Shown: positions 1-7,803 of the stretch, one piece after another
Layout: every line of letters begins with the position of its first letter
Numbering within the stretch: the first letter of the stretch is position 1
Source: Candidatus Peregrinibacteria bacterium
GTDB lineage: Bacteria; Patescibacteriota; Gracilibacteria; UBA1369; LOWO2-01-FULL-3
Direction: 5' to 3'
NCBI GenBank assembly: GCA_018664365.1
Contig: JABJOK010000022.1
Coordinates: 1-13,226 of the forward strand
Length of the DNA stretch: 13,226 nucleotides
Notes under the pieces: model-generated
Databases searched by the model: none
Told to the model about the DNA's origin: nothing
Seen by the model: the letters and a program-made list of their open reading frames with translations, nothing else
Program-made: the position numbers and the translations under genes

Positions 1-1
1 A

Positions 2-337
2 GCTCACTCATTGTCAGCTGGAGGATCAATTATTCATCCAGACGTAGAGTGTCTTTCTATTACTCCAATATGTCCAAGTTCCCTCTCTATGAGGCCATTT
101 ATCATTCCAGGAAATAAACAAATGCACGTCACTATTAATACTCAGAGAAGAGAAGACGCAGCAAAGATTGGTCTAACAGTAGACGGCCAAGACTGTGTAG
201 ATCTCCAATACGGAGACAAGATCACCTTCAGACGTAGCAAGAGATACTTCCACCTAGTCCGAACCCAAAACCGCTACTACAAAATGCTCCGCAGCAAATT
301 AAACTGGGGAGAGACCAAGAGAAAGAAGAGTGTTTAA
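2..337 (+). CDS. nadK: NAD kinase, C-terminal part (5' end outside window)
   Basis: This is the last ~111 codons of an ATP-NAD kinase, which phosphorylates NAD to NADP in the cytoplasm. The frame is open from base 2, so the gene begins upstream; the TTG at 11 is internal and not a start. The segment opens with SLSAGGSIIHP, matching the family's conserved (A/N)YSLSAGGPIxHP segment. It continues with TPICPSSLSMRP (the TPICPHxLSxRP motif), a VDGQ turn and a final YYKMLRSKLNWGE, typical of the C-terminal helix of bacterial NadK. It ends in TAA, with only one base before the stop codon of the convergent ppdK gene. Family assignment is firm. The catalytic GGDG motif lies in the missing part, so activity cannot be judged here. 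Confidence 0.93.
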   Translation, partial: AHSLSAGGSIIHPDVECLSITPICPSSLSMRPFIIPGNKQMHVTINTQRREDAAKIGLTVDGQDCVDLQYGDKITFRRSKRYFHLVRTQNRYYKMLRSKLNWGETKRKKSV

Positions 338-338
338 A

Positions 339-2996
339 CTACTTTCTTATAACAGCCTGTGCAGCCGCTAGTCTTGCGATAGGAACTCTATATGGACTAC
401 AACTTACATAGTTTAGGCCAATCTTGTGACAGAACTCTACTGAGTCTGGATCTCCTCCGTGTTCACCACAGATTCCGATATCAAGATCAGGCTTTTCTTT
501 ACGTCCTAGTTCCATACAGATTTGCATTAGACCTCCAACACCACTCTGATCGATGCTCGCAGTAGGATCACGCTCAAGGATTCCATTGTCCAAATAAGCT
601 GGTAGGAATTTACCAATATCATCACGAGAGTATCCGTAAGTTAGTTGAGTCAGATCATTTGTTCCAAAAGAGAAGAAGTCTGCAGCTTTAGCAATTTCAT
701 CAGCAGTCATACATGCTCTAGGAATCTCGATCATAGTTCCAATCTTGTATTCGAAGTTAACTCGTGTTCCATATTCATCGATAGTAGCTTGCACAACCTT
801 TCGTAAAAACAACAGCTCCTTAACCTCTCCCACAAGGGGAATTTCTATTTCCACAATAACTTTTTTACCATCATTTTGAACCTTGATAGCAGCCTCGGTA
901 ATTGCCTGAACCTGCATTTTATAGATATCTGGATAGGTAATCCCCAGACGACATCCACGATGTCCAAGCATTGGATTAACCTCATGAAGATTAGAGATAA
1001 CTTGCTTCAAATCTTCTGCATCTTTTGAAAGGTCGTTTGCCAACTTTTCAATCTCACTCTCTTTTTCTGGAAGGAACTCATGAAGTGGGGGATCAAGAAG
1101 CCTTACAGTAACAGGCTTGTCATCCATTACTTCAAATATACCTACAAAGTCATCAACTTGGTTTTCTTTAAGCTTTATTAGAGGAGCTTTTCGCTCTTCT
1201 TCATCCTTAGCAAGAATCATCTGTCTTACAAGTTTGATTCGATCATCACTAAAGAACATGTGCTCTGTTCTACACAGTCCGATTCCCTCAGCTCCGAAGT
1301 CTATTCCAACCTGACTATCCTCAGGAGTGTCTGCATTAGCTCTAACTTTCAGAGTTCTAATCTCATCAGCCCATTCCATAATAATTTTAAACTCCTTTGT
1401 AAGCTCTGGCTCTTGCATTTCAAGTTCTCCAACCATTACCTCTCCAGAATTTCCATCAATAGTAATGATGTCACCTTCTTTAATAACAGTATCTCCAATA
1501 ATAATTTTACGAGCACTAGCGTTTACCATGATTTCGCTACAACCAGCCACACAACACTTCCCCATTCCACGACATACTACAGCTGCATGAGAAGTCATTC
1601 CTCCACGAGAGGTTAAAATTCCCTGTGCTGCATGCATTCCATGAATATCTTCAGGACTTGTTTCTTTACGAACCAAGATTACTTTTTCATTTTGTTCTTC
1701 TGCCATTTGCATTGCCTCATCAGAGGTAAACACAACCTTTCCACAAGCGGCTCCCGGCGACGCTGGCAGCCCCTTAGCCACAACATCACGATCTAAACCT
1801 TTCTTAATCATCGGATGTAGAAGCTGATTTAGGCAAGAAGGATCGATCATTAATAGAGCCTCTTCTTGAGTCAAAAGCTCCTCCTCTACCATTTCAACAG
1901 CAATTCGCACAGCAGCTTGCGCTGTACGTTTACCATTACGAGTTTGTAATAAAAAGAGCTTACCCTTTTCAATAGTAAACTCTATATCTTGCATGTCTTT
2001 GTAGTGTTTTTCCAAAGTATCTTTCACATCAATCAGTTGATCGTATGCAGCTTTATCAATCTTCTCAAGCTCAGAAACATCTTGAGGAGTTCGAATTCCT
2101 GCCACCACATCTTCACCCTGAGCATTCATTAAGAATTCTCCGTAGAAAACCTTCTCTCCAGTAGATGGATTACGCGTAAATGCTACTCCAGTTCCACAAT
2201 CATCTCCCATATTTCCAAAAACCATCGACTGAACATTCACGGCAGTACCAGTGAGGCCTGTAATGTTATTTAGACGTCTATAAGTTTTAGCACGATCATT
2301 GTCCCAAGAGTTAAATACAGCCTCAATAGATAGCTTCAATTGCTCTAGAGGGCTCTCTGGGAATGGACGACCAGCTTCTTCTTTAACCATCTCTTTATAT
2401 TCATTTACAAGAACTTTAAGATCATCTGCTTCAAGCTCAGTGTCTAAGCTAACTCCATTCTTTTCCTTCACAGCCTCCAAAGCTTCTTCAAATTTCGCAT
2501 GATCAACACCCATTACGACGTCACCAAACATCTGAATAAACCTTCTATAAGAGTCATAAACAAATCTTTCACTTCCAGATTGTTCAATAAGTCCATTAAC
2601 AGTTTTATCATTTAGTCCAAGATTCAAAATAGTATCCATCATTCCAGGCATAGACTTAGCCGCACCACTTCTAACAGAAACAAGTAGAGGATTCTTTGCA
2701 TCCCCAAACTTCTTTCCCATTTTTACCTCAAGAAGCGCAAGCTTCTCTTCAAGCTCTTCAGCAAACAGTTCTGGATATTTTTTCTCATCCAAAAAATAAG
2801 CACAAACCTCAGTTGTGATTGTGAAACCAAACGGTACCGGAATACCGATTTTAGTCATTTCAGAAAGATTAGCACCCTTTCCCCCAAGGAGTTCACGCAT
2901 GCTTTTATCACCTTCATCGAAAGAATAAATAGACTTCGAAGGTTTCTTGACCGGACCCTTGTCCGCTTTAGTTATAGAAGAGCTAGGAATGATCAT
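339..2996 (-). CDS. ppdK: pyruvate, phosphate dikinase
   Basis: This 885-aa protein has the full length of bacterial PPDK, which interconverts pyruvate + ATP + Pi and PEP + AMP + PPi. The N-terminal ATP-grasp domain (about 35-380) starts at LLGGKGANLSEM and includes the SVRSGAAKSMPGMMDT segment. The phosphohistidine swivel domain carries GGMTSHAAVVCRG with catalytic His470 and, two residues before it, Thr468, the position phosphorylated by PDRP regulators in other species. The C-terminal TIM-barrel domain (about 530-880) contains GLCRTEHMF, FGTNDLTQLTYG and ICGEHGGD with catalytic Cys843. All key residues are present. The ATG has no Shine-Dalgarno sequence, but a good promoter lies 30-57 bp upstream, so it can be transcribed separately from gdhA. 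No regulatory kinase is visible in the window. The direction in the cell (glycolytic or gluconeogenic) cannot be told from sequence. The stop is TAG. Confidence 0.97.
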   Translation of the reverse strand: MIIPSSSITKADKGPVKKPSKSIYSFDEGDKSMRELLGGKGANLSEMTKIGIPVPFGFTITTEVCAYFLDEKKYPELFAEELEEKLALLEVKMGKKFGDAKNPLLVSVRSGAAKSMPGMMDTILNLGLNDKTVNGLIEQSGSERFVYDSYRRFIQMFGDVVMGVDHAKFEEALEAVKEKNGVSLDTELEADDLKVLVNEYKEMVKEEAGRPFPESPLEQLKLSIEAVFNSWDNDRAKTYRRLNNITGLTGTAVNVQSMVFGNMGDDCGTGVAFTRNPSTGEKVFYGEFLMNAQGEDVVAGIRTPQDVSELEKIDKAAYDQLIDVKDTLEKHYKDMQDIEFTIEKGKLFLLQTRNGKRTAQAAVRIAVEMVEEELLTQEEALLMIDPSCLNQLLHPMIKKGLDRDVVAKGLPASPGAACGKVVFTSDEAMQMAEEQNEKVILVRKETSPEDIHGMHAAQGILTSRGGMTSHAAVVCRGMGKCCVAGCSEIMVNASARKIIIGDTVIKEGDIITIDGNSGEVMVGELEMQEPELTKEFKIIMEWADEIRTLKVRANADTPEDSQVGIDFGAEGIGLCRTEHMFFSDDRIKLVRQMILAKDEEERKAPLIKLKENQVDDFVGIFEVMDDKPVTVRLLDPPLHEFLPEKESEIEKLANDLSKDAEDLKQVISNLHEVNPMLGHRGCRLGITYPDIYKMQVQAITEAAIKVQNDGKKVIVEIEIPLVGEVKELLFLRKVVQATIDEYGTRVNFEYKIGTMIEIPRACMTADEIAKAADFFSFGTNDLTQLTYGYSRDDIGKFLPAYLDNGILERDPTASIDQSGVGGLMQICMELGRKEKPDLDIGICGEHGGDPDSVEFCHKIGLNYVSCSPYRVPIARLAAAQAVIRK

Positions 2997-3024
2997 AGTA
3001 AAGTAAATTTATATACTGGATATG

Positions 3025-3053
3025 AGTATATCGACCGCTTGTGATAATTACAA
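3025..3053 (-). promoter_or_regulatory. ppdK promoter with operator-like palindrome
   Basis: Read on the minus strand, a TTGTAA -35 box (3048-3053) and a TATACT -10 box (3025-3030) are separated by exactly 17 bp, in the gdhA-ppdK gap. Transcription would start near 3018, giving a leader of about 20 nt without a Shine-Dalgarno sequence. The -35 box lies inside a 17-bp near-perfect palindrome at 3038-3054 (CTTGTGATAATTACAAG, 7 of 8 base pairs match), which is placed where a repressor could act. The promoter is inferred from consensus only. Confidence 0.6.
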
Positions 3054-3066
3054 GATGTTGAATAAC

Positions 3067-4338
3067 TTAGAAACTGCCTCTTTCACGTATCTTCGCTTCT
3101 AGCCTTGAAAGAGCAGTAATAAATGCTGCCTCACGAAGTGTTGACTGATGCTTCTCAGCATTGCATTTAACATCTTTCCAAGCTTTAACCATAATATCTT
3201 GAAGCTCTCCTTTTACCCTTTCTTCAGACCAATAATTACCATCTGCATTCTGCAACATTTCAAAATAACTAACTGTTACTCCACCAGCATTGGCAAGTAT
3301 ATCTGGAATAGCAACAACTCCATTTTCATTCAGAATTTCATCCCCTTCAGGATGAACAGGACCATTTGCCAATTCAAGAATAATCTTAGCCTTAATACGT
3401 GGAGCATTTTCCTTAGTAATTTGATTTTCCAAAGCCGCTAATACCAAAACATCGCATTCCTCCTCAAGAAGTTCCTCATTTGAGACTTCTTTACAATCAA
3501 CTCCCTCTACATCATGCAGCTGTGTAACGTGCAAACCACAATTCTTAACTGAGTTCTTTTCAACTTTGCACTGCATTAATTCATTTGGATCAATTGAATG
3601 GCTGCAAACTATGCCTCCCTGAGAGTCAGAGGCTCCAATCAATTGGTAACCATCTTCAACCAGAAGCTTTGCCGCAATTCCACCAGCATTTCCAAATCCT
3701 TGTACAACAACCTTTAAATTCTTTGGATCAAGTCCTTCATGTTTTATGTATTCATTCAGCACATATACTCCTCCTTGAGCAGTAGCCTCGCCACGCCCCT
3801 CGCTTCCACCCTGTCCAACTGGTTTACCAGTAACAACGCCAGGAGAATCCTTTCCAACAATTTTTGAATATTCATCAGCAATCCAAGACATAATCTTCGC
3901 ATTTGTATTAACATCAGGAGCAGGCACATCTCTATCAGGACCGATTGCTGGCGCAAGAAGCTGAACATATCTACGAGTAAGACGTTCCTTCTCTCCTTCA
4001 GAGAGTTCTTTTGGATTAACAATAATCCCACCTTTTCCACCCCCTAAAGGGATATTTACAACAGCACACTTAATAGTCATCCAAGCAGAAAGTGCAAGGA
4101 CTTCCTCCGCATCAACTTGCTGGTGATAGCGAATACCACCCTTGTAAGGGCCCATGTAATTATTATGTTGAACTCTAAAAGCAGGAAAGATCTTAAGCGA
4201 TCCATCATCCATTTTTACCGGAACTTGCATTTCAATTTTTCTCTGAGGAACAGACATGATGCGTTCAATATCCTCATCAAGATCCATAATGCTTGAAGCT
4301 TTTCTGATCTGCTTCAGTGTGTTTTCAAATAAAGACAT
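3067..4338 (-). CDS. gdhA: glutamate dehydrogenase (Glu/Leu/Phe/Val family)
   Basis: This 423-aa protein is the size of the hexameric bacterial/archaeal glutamate dehydrogenases, which interconvert glutamate and 2-oxoglutarate + ammonia. The N-terminal substrate domain shows YKGGIRYH with Lys66, MTIKCAVVNIP with Lys90, PLGGGKGGI with catalytic Lys102, and PAPDVNT with catalytic Asp142. The Rossmann cofactor domain has GFGNAGG at 214-220 and GASDSQGGI at the end of the second strand. NAD versus NADP preference cannot be settled by eye. Leucine or other branched-chain amino-acid dehydrogenases share the fold, but the length and the PLGGGKGG/APDVNT context favour GDH. The gene follows the polyprenol kinase gene on the same strand after a 68-bp gap holding a promoter, and is followed by ppdK. 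Its ATG lacks a Shine-Dalgarno sequence; the stop is TAA. Confidence 0.95.
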   Translation of the reverse strand: MSLFENTLKQIRKASSIMDLDEDIERIMSVPQRKIEMQVPVKMDDGSLKIFPAFRVQHNNYMGPYKGGIRYHQQVDAEEVLALSAWMTIKCAVVNIPLGGGKGGIIVNPKELSEGEKERLTRRYVQLLAPAIGPDRDVPAPDVNTNAKIMSWIADEYSKIVGKDSPGVVTGKPVGQGGSEGRGEATAQGGVYVLNEYIKHEGLDPKNLKVVVQGFGNAGGIAAKLLVEDGYQLIGASDSQGGIVCSHSIDPNELMQCKVEKNSVKNCGLHVTQLHDVEGVDCKEVSNEELLEEECDVLVLAALENQITKENAPRIKAKIILELANGPVHPEGDEILNENGVVAIPDILANAGGVTVSYFEMLQNADGNYWSEERVKGELQDIMVKAWKDVKCNAEKHQSTLREAAFITALSRLEAKIRERGSF

Positions 4339-4365
4339 ATTAAAGGGGATAGGTATACCACATGG

Positions 4366-4393
4366 ATTTTATCTGCTTCTATTTAAAGTTCAA
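4366..4393 (-). promoter_or_regulatory. probable gdhA promoter
   Basis: On the minus strand, TTGAAC (4388-4393) and TAAAAT (4366-4371) are separated by 16 bp. Transcription would start near 4359, leaving a short leader of about 20 nt. The -35 box is half of a small inverted repeat, TTCAA-6 nt-TTGAA. An alternative -10 (TATACC) lies slightly nearer the ATG. Assigned on consensus match only. Confidence 0.45.
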
Positions 4394-4406
4394 GGGTAAT
4401 TGAATT

Positions 4407-5039
4407 CTAGAAAAAACCAAGGAAGGTAAACTCCGGAGGCAATTCCAAGATAAAGAAATAAACTACCATTTGCCCAGTAAAACCAGCAAAAAGCGGAACT
4501 GTAAGATTATCATCAAGCTTATTTGTAAGCAGTTCAGTAAAAGTTGCAACAATAGACATTGAGGTAATTAGCAACAGAAATTCTGGCAACGCCAAAGCTC
4601 CAACAACCATATTTGCAGCAAATCCAGCAAGAGTCCCAATAAAAGTTTTATCTCCAAGGATTTTCGTCTTTCCAAAGCACCTACCAAAGAGAGCTGCAGC
4701 CAAATCACCAAATACCGTCATGAAAAGGGCCAAAACAGCAACCCAGTAATCAAAAGCAGCAAAACAGATCACACATGATATAACAAGAAAAACAGCTCCA
4801 GACAGGCTATTGTGTTCATGCCTTCTAAACAGATCATTGAACATAACCATCAGCTTAGGGCGATGCTCCAACCTAAAGTATTCAATTTCAAGCAGTATTA
4901 GAAGAAGAGCAGTTACAACCAAAACAGCAACACGATGTCCGAAGTAATTTAGAATAACGGTGTAGCCAACAACAATAAACAGACTCGACAAATGAATCGA
5001 CTTTCTAAGAAGCTCTAAAATCAGTGGCGACCTGCTCAT
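4407..5039 (-). CDS. polyprenol kinase, dolichol/phytol kinase (SEC59/VTE5) family
   Basis: This 210-aa integral membrane protein has about six hydrophobic segments. It carries the hallmarks of the SEC59/VTE5 (COG0170) CTP-dependent kinases: GDLAAALFGRCFGKTKI at 111-127, followed by DKTFIGTLAGF at 130-140, then TELL at 168-171 and DDNLTVPLFAG at 176-186. These kinases phosphorylate dolichol, phytol or other polyprenols in the membrane; the substrate here is unknown. In a small-genome organism a salvage role, re-phosphorylating a lipid carrier for wall or glycan synthesis, is plausible but inferred. The fold overlaps CDP-diglyceride synthetases, but the DDNLTVPL ending favours the kinase family. 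It lies 14 bp after the HTH/coiled-coil gene and is probably co-transcribed with it. No Shine-Dalgarno sequence; stop TAG. Confidence 0.82.
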   Translation of the reverse strand: MSRSPLILELLRKSIHLSSLFIVVGYTVILNYFGHRVAVLVVTALLLILLEIEYFRLEHRPKLMVMFNDLFRRHEHNSLSGAVFLVISCVICFAAFDYWVAVLALFMTVFGDLAAALFGRCFGKTKILGDKTFIGTLAGFAANMVVGALALPEFLLLITSMSIVATFTELLTNKLDDNLTVPLFAGFTGQMVVYFFILELPPEFTFLGFF

Positions 5040-5053
5040 TACAAAAGGTTATC

Positions 5054-5536
5054 TTACTTCCAAACCTGATACCATTTTTTACTAGGTTCTTTCAAGAGAT
5101 TCATTTGATTTTCTAACACGAAAATCTTCTCCTGAAGAGTATTAACAAGTCTCATGAAATTTTGTCTTTCATCAGCATGCTGCGTAACCATGCGGTCTAA
5201 GGTCTTTGTGAAATTCTTCAAATCTTCAGCTAAAATCTGCATATCACTGTCTTGTGTTTCTTCTACCTTAGCTTCAACTTCTACTTTTTGAGTAGTCTCT
5301 GCCTCCTCTCTTATCTCTTCTTTAACCTCTGCCTTAGGCTCTTCCTTAACAGATTCCTCGATTTTTATATTATATGCAGCATACAAGGACTCACGATTAA
5401 CCATGTAGTTAAAGCCCTGAGGTGTACGTTGCTTTTTGCAGCCAAGCTTTTTGGCCTTGATAGCACGTCTAATAGTTTGAACAGACTTATTCGAGAGGTC
5501 AGCAGCCTCCTGAATTGTAAGGAATTTCTTTGCCAT
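5054..5536 (-). CDS. HTH DNA-binding protein with acidic linker and coiled coil
   Basis: This 160-aa protein begins with an excisionase/MerR-like winged HTH at residues 2-55. The helix TIQEAADLSNKSVQTIRRAI is followed by a wing containing the turn PQGFNYMV and a terminal SLYAAYNI helix. Residues ~58-98 are a highly charged Glu/Lys/Val stretch, likely a flexible linker. Residues ~99-145 form a predicted coiled coil (LAEDLKNFTKTLDRMV, then LQEKIFVLENQMNLL). The tail KWYQVWK is aromatic and basic. The protein probably binds DNA as a dimer or higher oligomer; target and function are unknown. It is not next to an integrase or phage genes, so a true excisionase role is unlikely. A coupled regulatory role for the kinase gene 14 bp downstream is possible. 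No Shine-Dalgarno sequence; stop TAA. Confidence 0.8.
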   Translation of the reverse strand: MAKKFLTIQEAADLSNKSVQTIRRAIKAKKLGCKKQRTPQGFNYMVNRESLYAAYNIKIEESVKEEPKAEVKEEIREEAETTQKVEVEAKVEETQDSDMQILAEDLKNFTKTLDRMVTQHADERQNFMRLVNTLQEKIFVLENQMNLLKEPSKKWYQVWK

Positions 5537-5564
5537 AGGAATAGGGTTGAGTAGTCAAAATGTC

Positions 5565-5598
5565 TATACATACAATTTAATATATTTCAGGAACTAAC
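5565..5598 (-). promoter_or_regulatory. possible promoter of the HTH-kinase gene pair
   Basis: On the minus strand a TTGAGT-like -35 and a TAAATT -10 with 17-bp spacing lie between the stop of the cohesin-like gene and the HTH gene's ATG, giving a leader of about 30 nt. A second AT-rich box (TATAGA) lies a few bases downstream. The region is AT-rich, so chance matches are likely; boundaries are approximate. Confidence 0.35.
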
Positions 5599-5613
5599 TC
5601 AATCGAGAATGCC

Positions 5614-6273
5614 CTAATTAAAATTGACAGATGAATTGCCTATCTTGCGCTGCTGCTTTTTCATGATTAAAACAACGAAAACTCCAAGTATTGATGACAA
5701 AATAAAAATACCCACTCTAAAAAATGTGATTACTCCAGACTTTTCTTCAATTCCAATAACAGACGACTTAGTGGAAAAAATAAGACCGTCATTTTTACTC
5801 ATCTGATATGGCTCCCAGAAAATATTTAATAGATCTTGCCTAACCTCATCAAAGGTAGAAAGGACACCTTTATCAAAGGAAAAAGAGAAATTATCACCCT
5901 CTTTTATTTGGAAATAAAACTGGGCTACTTCACCGCTTCCAGAGGGGAAATAGTCACTTCGGCTAAGAGTTTCACCAAAAATAACTTTCCCATCAGAATT
6001 TTTGACTAGATAAAAGGGATCTCCACCAAGTTCTAAAAAATCTCCAGGCAGATACCTTACAAACTGGAGTTTGTCCTTTTCATAAATCAAGTTAAAGGCT
6101 ATCCCTAAGGATTCATCCTGTACTTCCTCTGCTCTTACAGAAATTTTAATTAAGCTATTATCGACCAGTTCTCCTTCCATAAATATTTTACCGGAGTAGT
6201 CCACGGAGTCATCAGCATGAACAGGCGATATTATTAGAGCCAGCAAGCAAATAAGTATTATAAGTTTTTTCAT
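5614..6273 (-). CDS. membrane-anchored cohesin-like surface protein
   Basis: This 219-aa protein has a signal peptide (MKKLIILICLLALIISPVHA, cleavage likely after residue 20), a beta-rich extracellular domain at ~25-165, and one C-terminal membrane helix at about 182-204 (FFRVGIFILSSILGVFVVLI). A basic tail, KKQQRK, follows. This predicts a type I topology with the domain outside. The domain has the feel of a cohesin/carbohydrate-binding-module beta-sandwich: LIKISVRAEE, then GIAFNLIYEKDKLQFV, then VAQFYFQIKEG, with the spacing seen in cohesins, but it is divergent. The gene lies 63 bp after the lamin-tail/cohesin/dockerin gene and probably shares its transcript. A role as the membrane receptor for that protein's dockerin is an attractive inference. 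No catalytic residues are seen. No Shine-Dalgarno sequence; stop TAG. Confidence 0.72.
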   Translation of the reverse strand: MKKLIILICLLALIISPVHADDSVDYSGKIFMEGELVDNSLIKISVRAEEVQDESLGIAFNLIYEKDKLQFVRYLPGDFLELGGDPFYLVKNSDGKVIFGETLSRSDYFPSGSGEVAQFYFQIKEGDNFSFSFDKGVLSTFDEVRQDLLNIFWEPYQMSKNDGLIFSTKSSVIGIEEKSGVITFFRVGIFILSSILGVFVVLIMKKQQRKIGNSSVNFN

Positions 6274-6290
6274 AGTATTAGTTATTCAGA

Positions 6291-6322
6291 GTGAGGACCT
6301 ACCAACGTGAGCAGGCCCCCAC
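6291..6322 (-). other. GC-rich hairpin between the two surface-protein genes
   Basis: In the minus-strand transcript, GTGGGGGCCT and AGGTCCTCAC can pair over all ten positions (two G-U wobbles) around a 12-nt loop. The hairpin starts about 15 nt after the stop codon of the upstream gene and ends 17 nt before the ATG of the downstream gene. No U-run follows it, so it is not a standard intrinsic terminator. A role in protecting the upstream mRNA end or setting unequal expression of the two genes fits better. The wobble pairs become A-C mismatches on the plus strand, so the structure belongs to the minus-strand RNA. Confidence 0.55.
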
Positions 6323-6336
6323 ATTTTTCAAATTAC

Positions 6337-7785
6337 CTAAAAAGTAAGAGCAAAGTTAGCTCCAAAATCGATAAGGTCACTTCCATCAATCACGCCATCA
6401 TAATTAGCATCCACTTCTATAAGATAAGAGCCTTCTCCAAAACTACTTCCATATCCTCTAGCAAGCATCTCTAGGTCTTTTCCATCAACACGATCATCTT
6501 TATTAAAATCAGCAACTAATCCACGAGCATCAGATCCAGCTACGTAAGTAGCCTGACCTTCAGATCCATTTTTCACAGGAATGACAAGATATTCATAGGT
6601 CGTTCCAGGCATAATTCCTTCGTCAGTGAAGAATGCCTCAGTTGTCTCTGTGAGTAATTCATATGAACCATATGGCATAAGCTTTTTAACCAAATAACTA
6701 TCTGCATCACCATAATCCCAGATTACATCCAAGCTAAATCGATCAGCACCTTGGTCTACATATCCACCAGAAACATCATCAACATTCTCAGCACCAGCAA
6801 CATTCAAGGTTATTCCATTGTATCCTGCAGGAACATTACCTAGTGAGTCAGAGAGAAAGCTGCTACTTAGGAATGAGACCTCAGAGTCTCCATCAGTCCC
6901 TACAACTTCAAAAGAAACAGTAAAAAACGTTCCATCACCATCAACCCCCAGGACATCACCAAGTCTAGAATTTGCAACAATCAATTTGCCTGCATTTCCG
7001 TTCTCTAAAGCCGTAAAAAATGAGGTTTCACCTTCAGGACCCAGAAAAAAAGATTCTTCAATACTTAGATAATTCAAGAAAGTTTCATCATATTCAATAT
7101 CTAATCCATAAGCATAAAGATCAATTGAGTCCTTAACATTCACAGATAGAGATATGGTGTCACCAGTGGAAACAGTAGACACTCCATCAATAGAAATAAC
7201 CGGACCACCTCCATCGTAATTACTATTCACACTTCCTGGAGTTCCTAGAGCTGCTATTCCAGTTCTACCAGTTGCCCCATTGCCAGACTCAGCAGTCATA
7301 AAGTTTTCAGCGACGTCACCTCCAATAGGATCAATGCGCTCCATAGAAGACTTGGAAGTAGAATCACCAGCATACCAAGCCCCTCCAGATGCATTTACAC
7401 TATCAATCACAAAACCAGCATCATCTTTCAAGACTAGACTATCTCCACTATTTGCGAGCGAAAGGCCAATCAGGGCATCAGATAAAACACTTGTAGACTC
7501 TTCACTATCCTCTATTAGAAAATAACCACGCGCTGGAATCTCGCCATTTTCAATCACATAGTTAGAAGCTCCATCATCTTCTAGAGTCCACCCAGTCAAA
7601 TCAATAGGCGCTCCTCCAGGGTTATATAGCTCAATCCATTCATCTCCAGAGCTGTCAGAAGTCCCAGCCCAGGCAACTTCATTAATGACAACATCGCCAG
7701 GATCGGAAGCAAAGCTAACCCCTGCAAACATGCTAAATCCAAGTATGCCAACCATCAAAGCCGACAAAATTTTAAATTTTTTCAT
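6337..7785 (-). CDS. secreted lamin-tail / cohesin / dockerin protein
   Basis: This is a modular extracellular protein of 482 aa from the chosen start. A signal peptide (MKKFKILSALMVGILGF..., cleavage near residue 26) is followed by a lamin-tail domain at about 32-150 (VINEVAWAG, DEWIELYNP, IDLTGWTLED). A cohesin-like domain follows at about 196-329 (GDTISLSVNVKD, YGLDIEYDETFLNYLS), then a probable FN3-like domain at about 348-418 (TTYEYLVIPVKNG). It ends with a type I dockerin at about 424-481. Both dockerin calcium loops are intact: D-x-N-x-D with Asp at position 12 (DFNKDDRVDGKD and DANYDGVIDGSD). A longer frame opens at 7839, but a TATAAT box at 7804-7809 lies inside that extension, and the 7785 start gives a clean signal peptide. 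No enzyme domain is seen, so the role is likely adhesion or scaffolding. Stop TAG. Confidence 0.85.
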   Translation of the reverse strand: MKKFKILSALMVGILGFSMFAGVSFASDPGDVVINEVAWAGTSDSSGDEWIELYNPGGAPIDLTGWTLEDDGASNYVIENGEIPARGYFLIEDSEESTSVLSDALIGLSLANSGDSLVLKDDAGFVIDSVNASGGAWYAGDSTSKSSMERIDPIGGDVAENFMTAESGNGATGRTGIAALGTPGSVNSNYDGGGPVISIDGVSTVSTGDTISLSVNVKDSIDLYAYGLDIEYDETFLNYLSIEESFFLGPEGETSFFTALENGNAGKLIVANSRLGDVLGVDGDGTFFTVSFEVVGTDGDSEVSFLSSSFLSDSLGNVPAGYNGITLNVAGAENVDDVSGGYVDQGADRFSLDVIWDYGDADSYLVKKLMPYGSYELLTETTEAFFTDEGIMPGTTYEYLVIPVKNGSEGQATYVAGSDARGLVADFNKDDRVDGKDLEMLARGYGSSFGEGSYLIEVDANYDGVIDGSDLIDFGANFALTF

Positions 7786-7803
7786 AACAAACACATTAAA
7801 AAT

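Noticed and set aside
1117..1616. Open frames on the plus strand inside ppdK
   Set aside because: They lie antisense to a fully conserved enzyme gene, have Ser/Thr-rich compositions typical of reverse-strand reading, and show no domain.
3756..4040. A 94-codon frame on the minus strand inside gdhA
   Set aside because: It is an out-of-frame reading of the strongly conserved GDH catalytic region.
5054..5536. Prophage or integrated element suggested by the excisionase-like HTH
   Set aside because: There is no integrase, attachment-site repeat or phage gene nearby, and the long linker plus coiled coil is not typical of excisionases.
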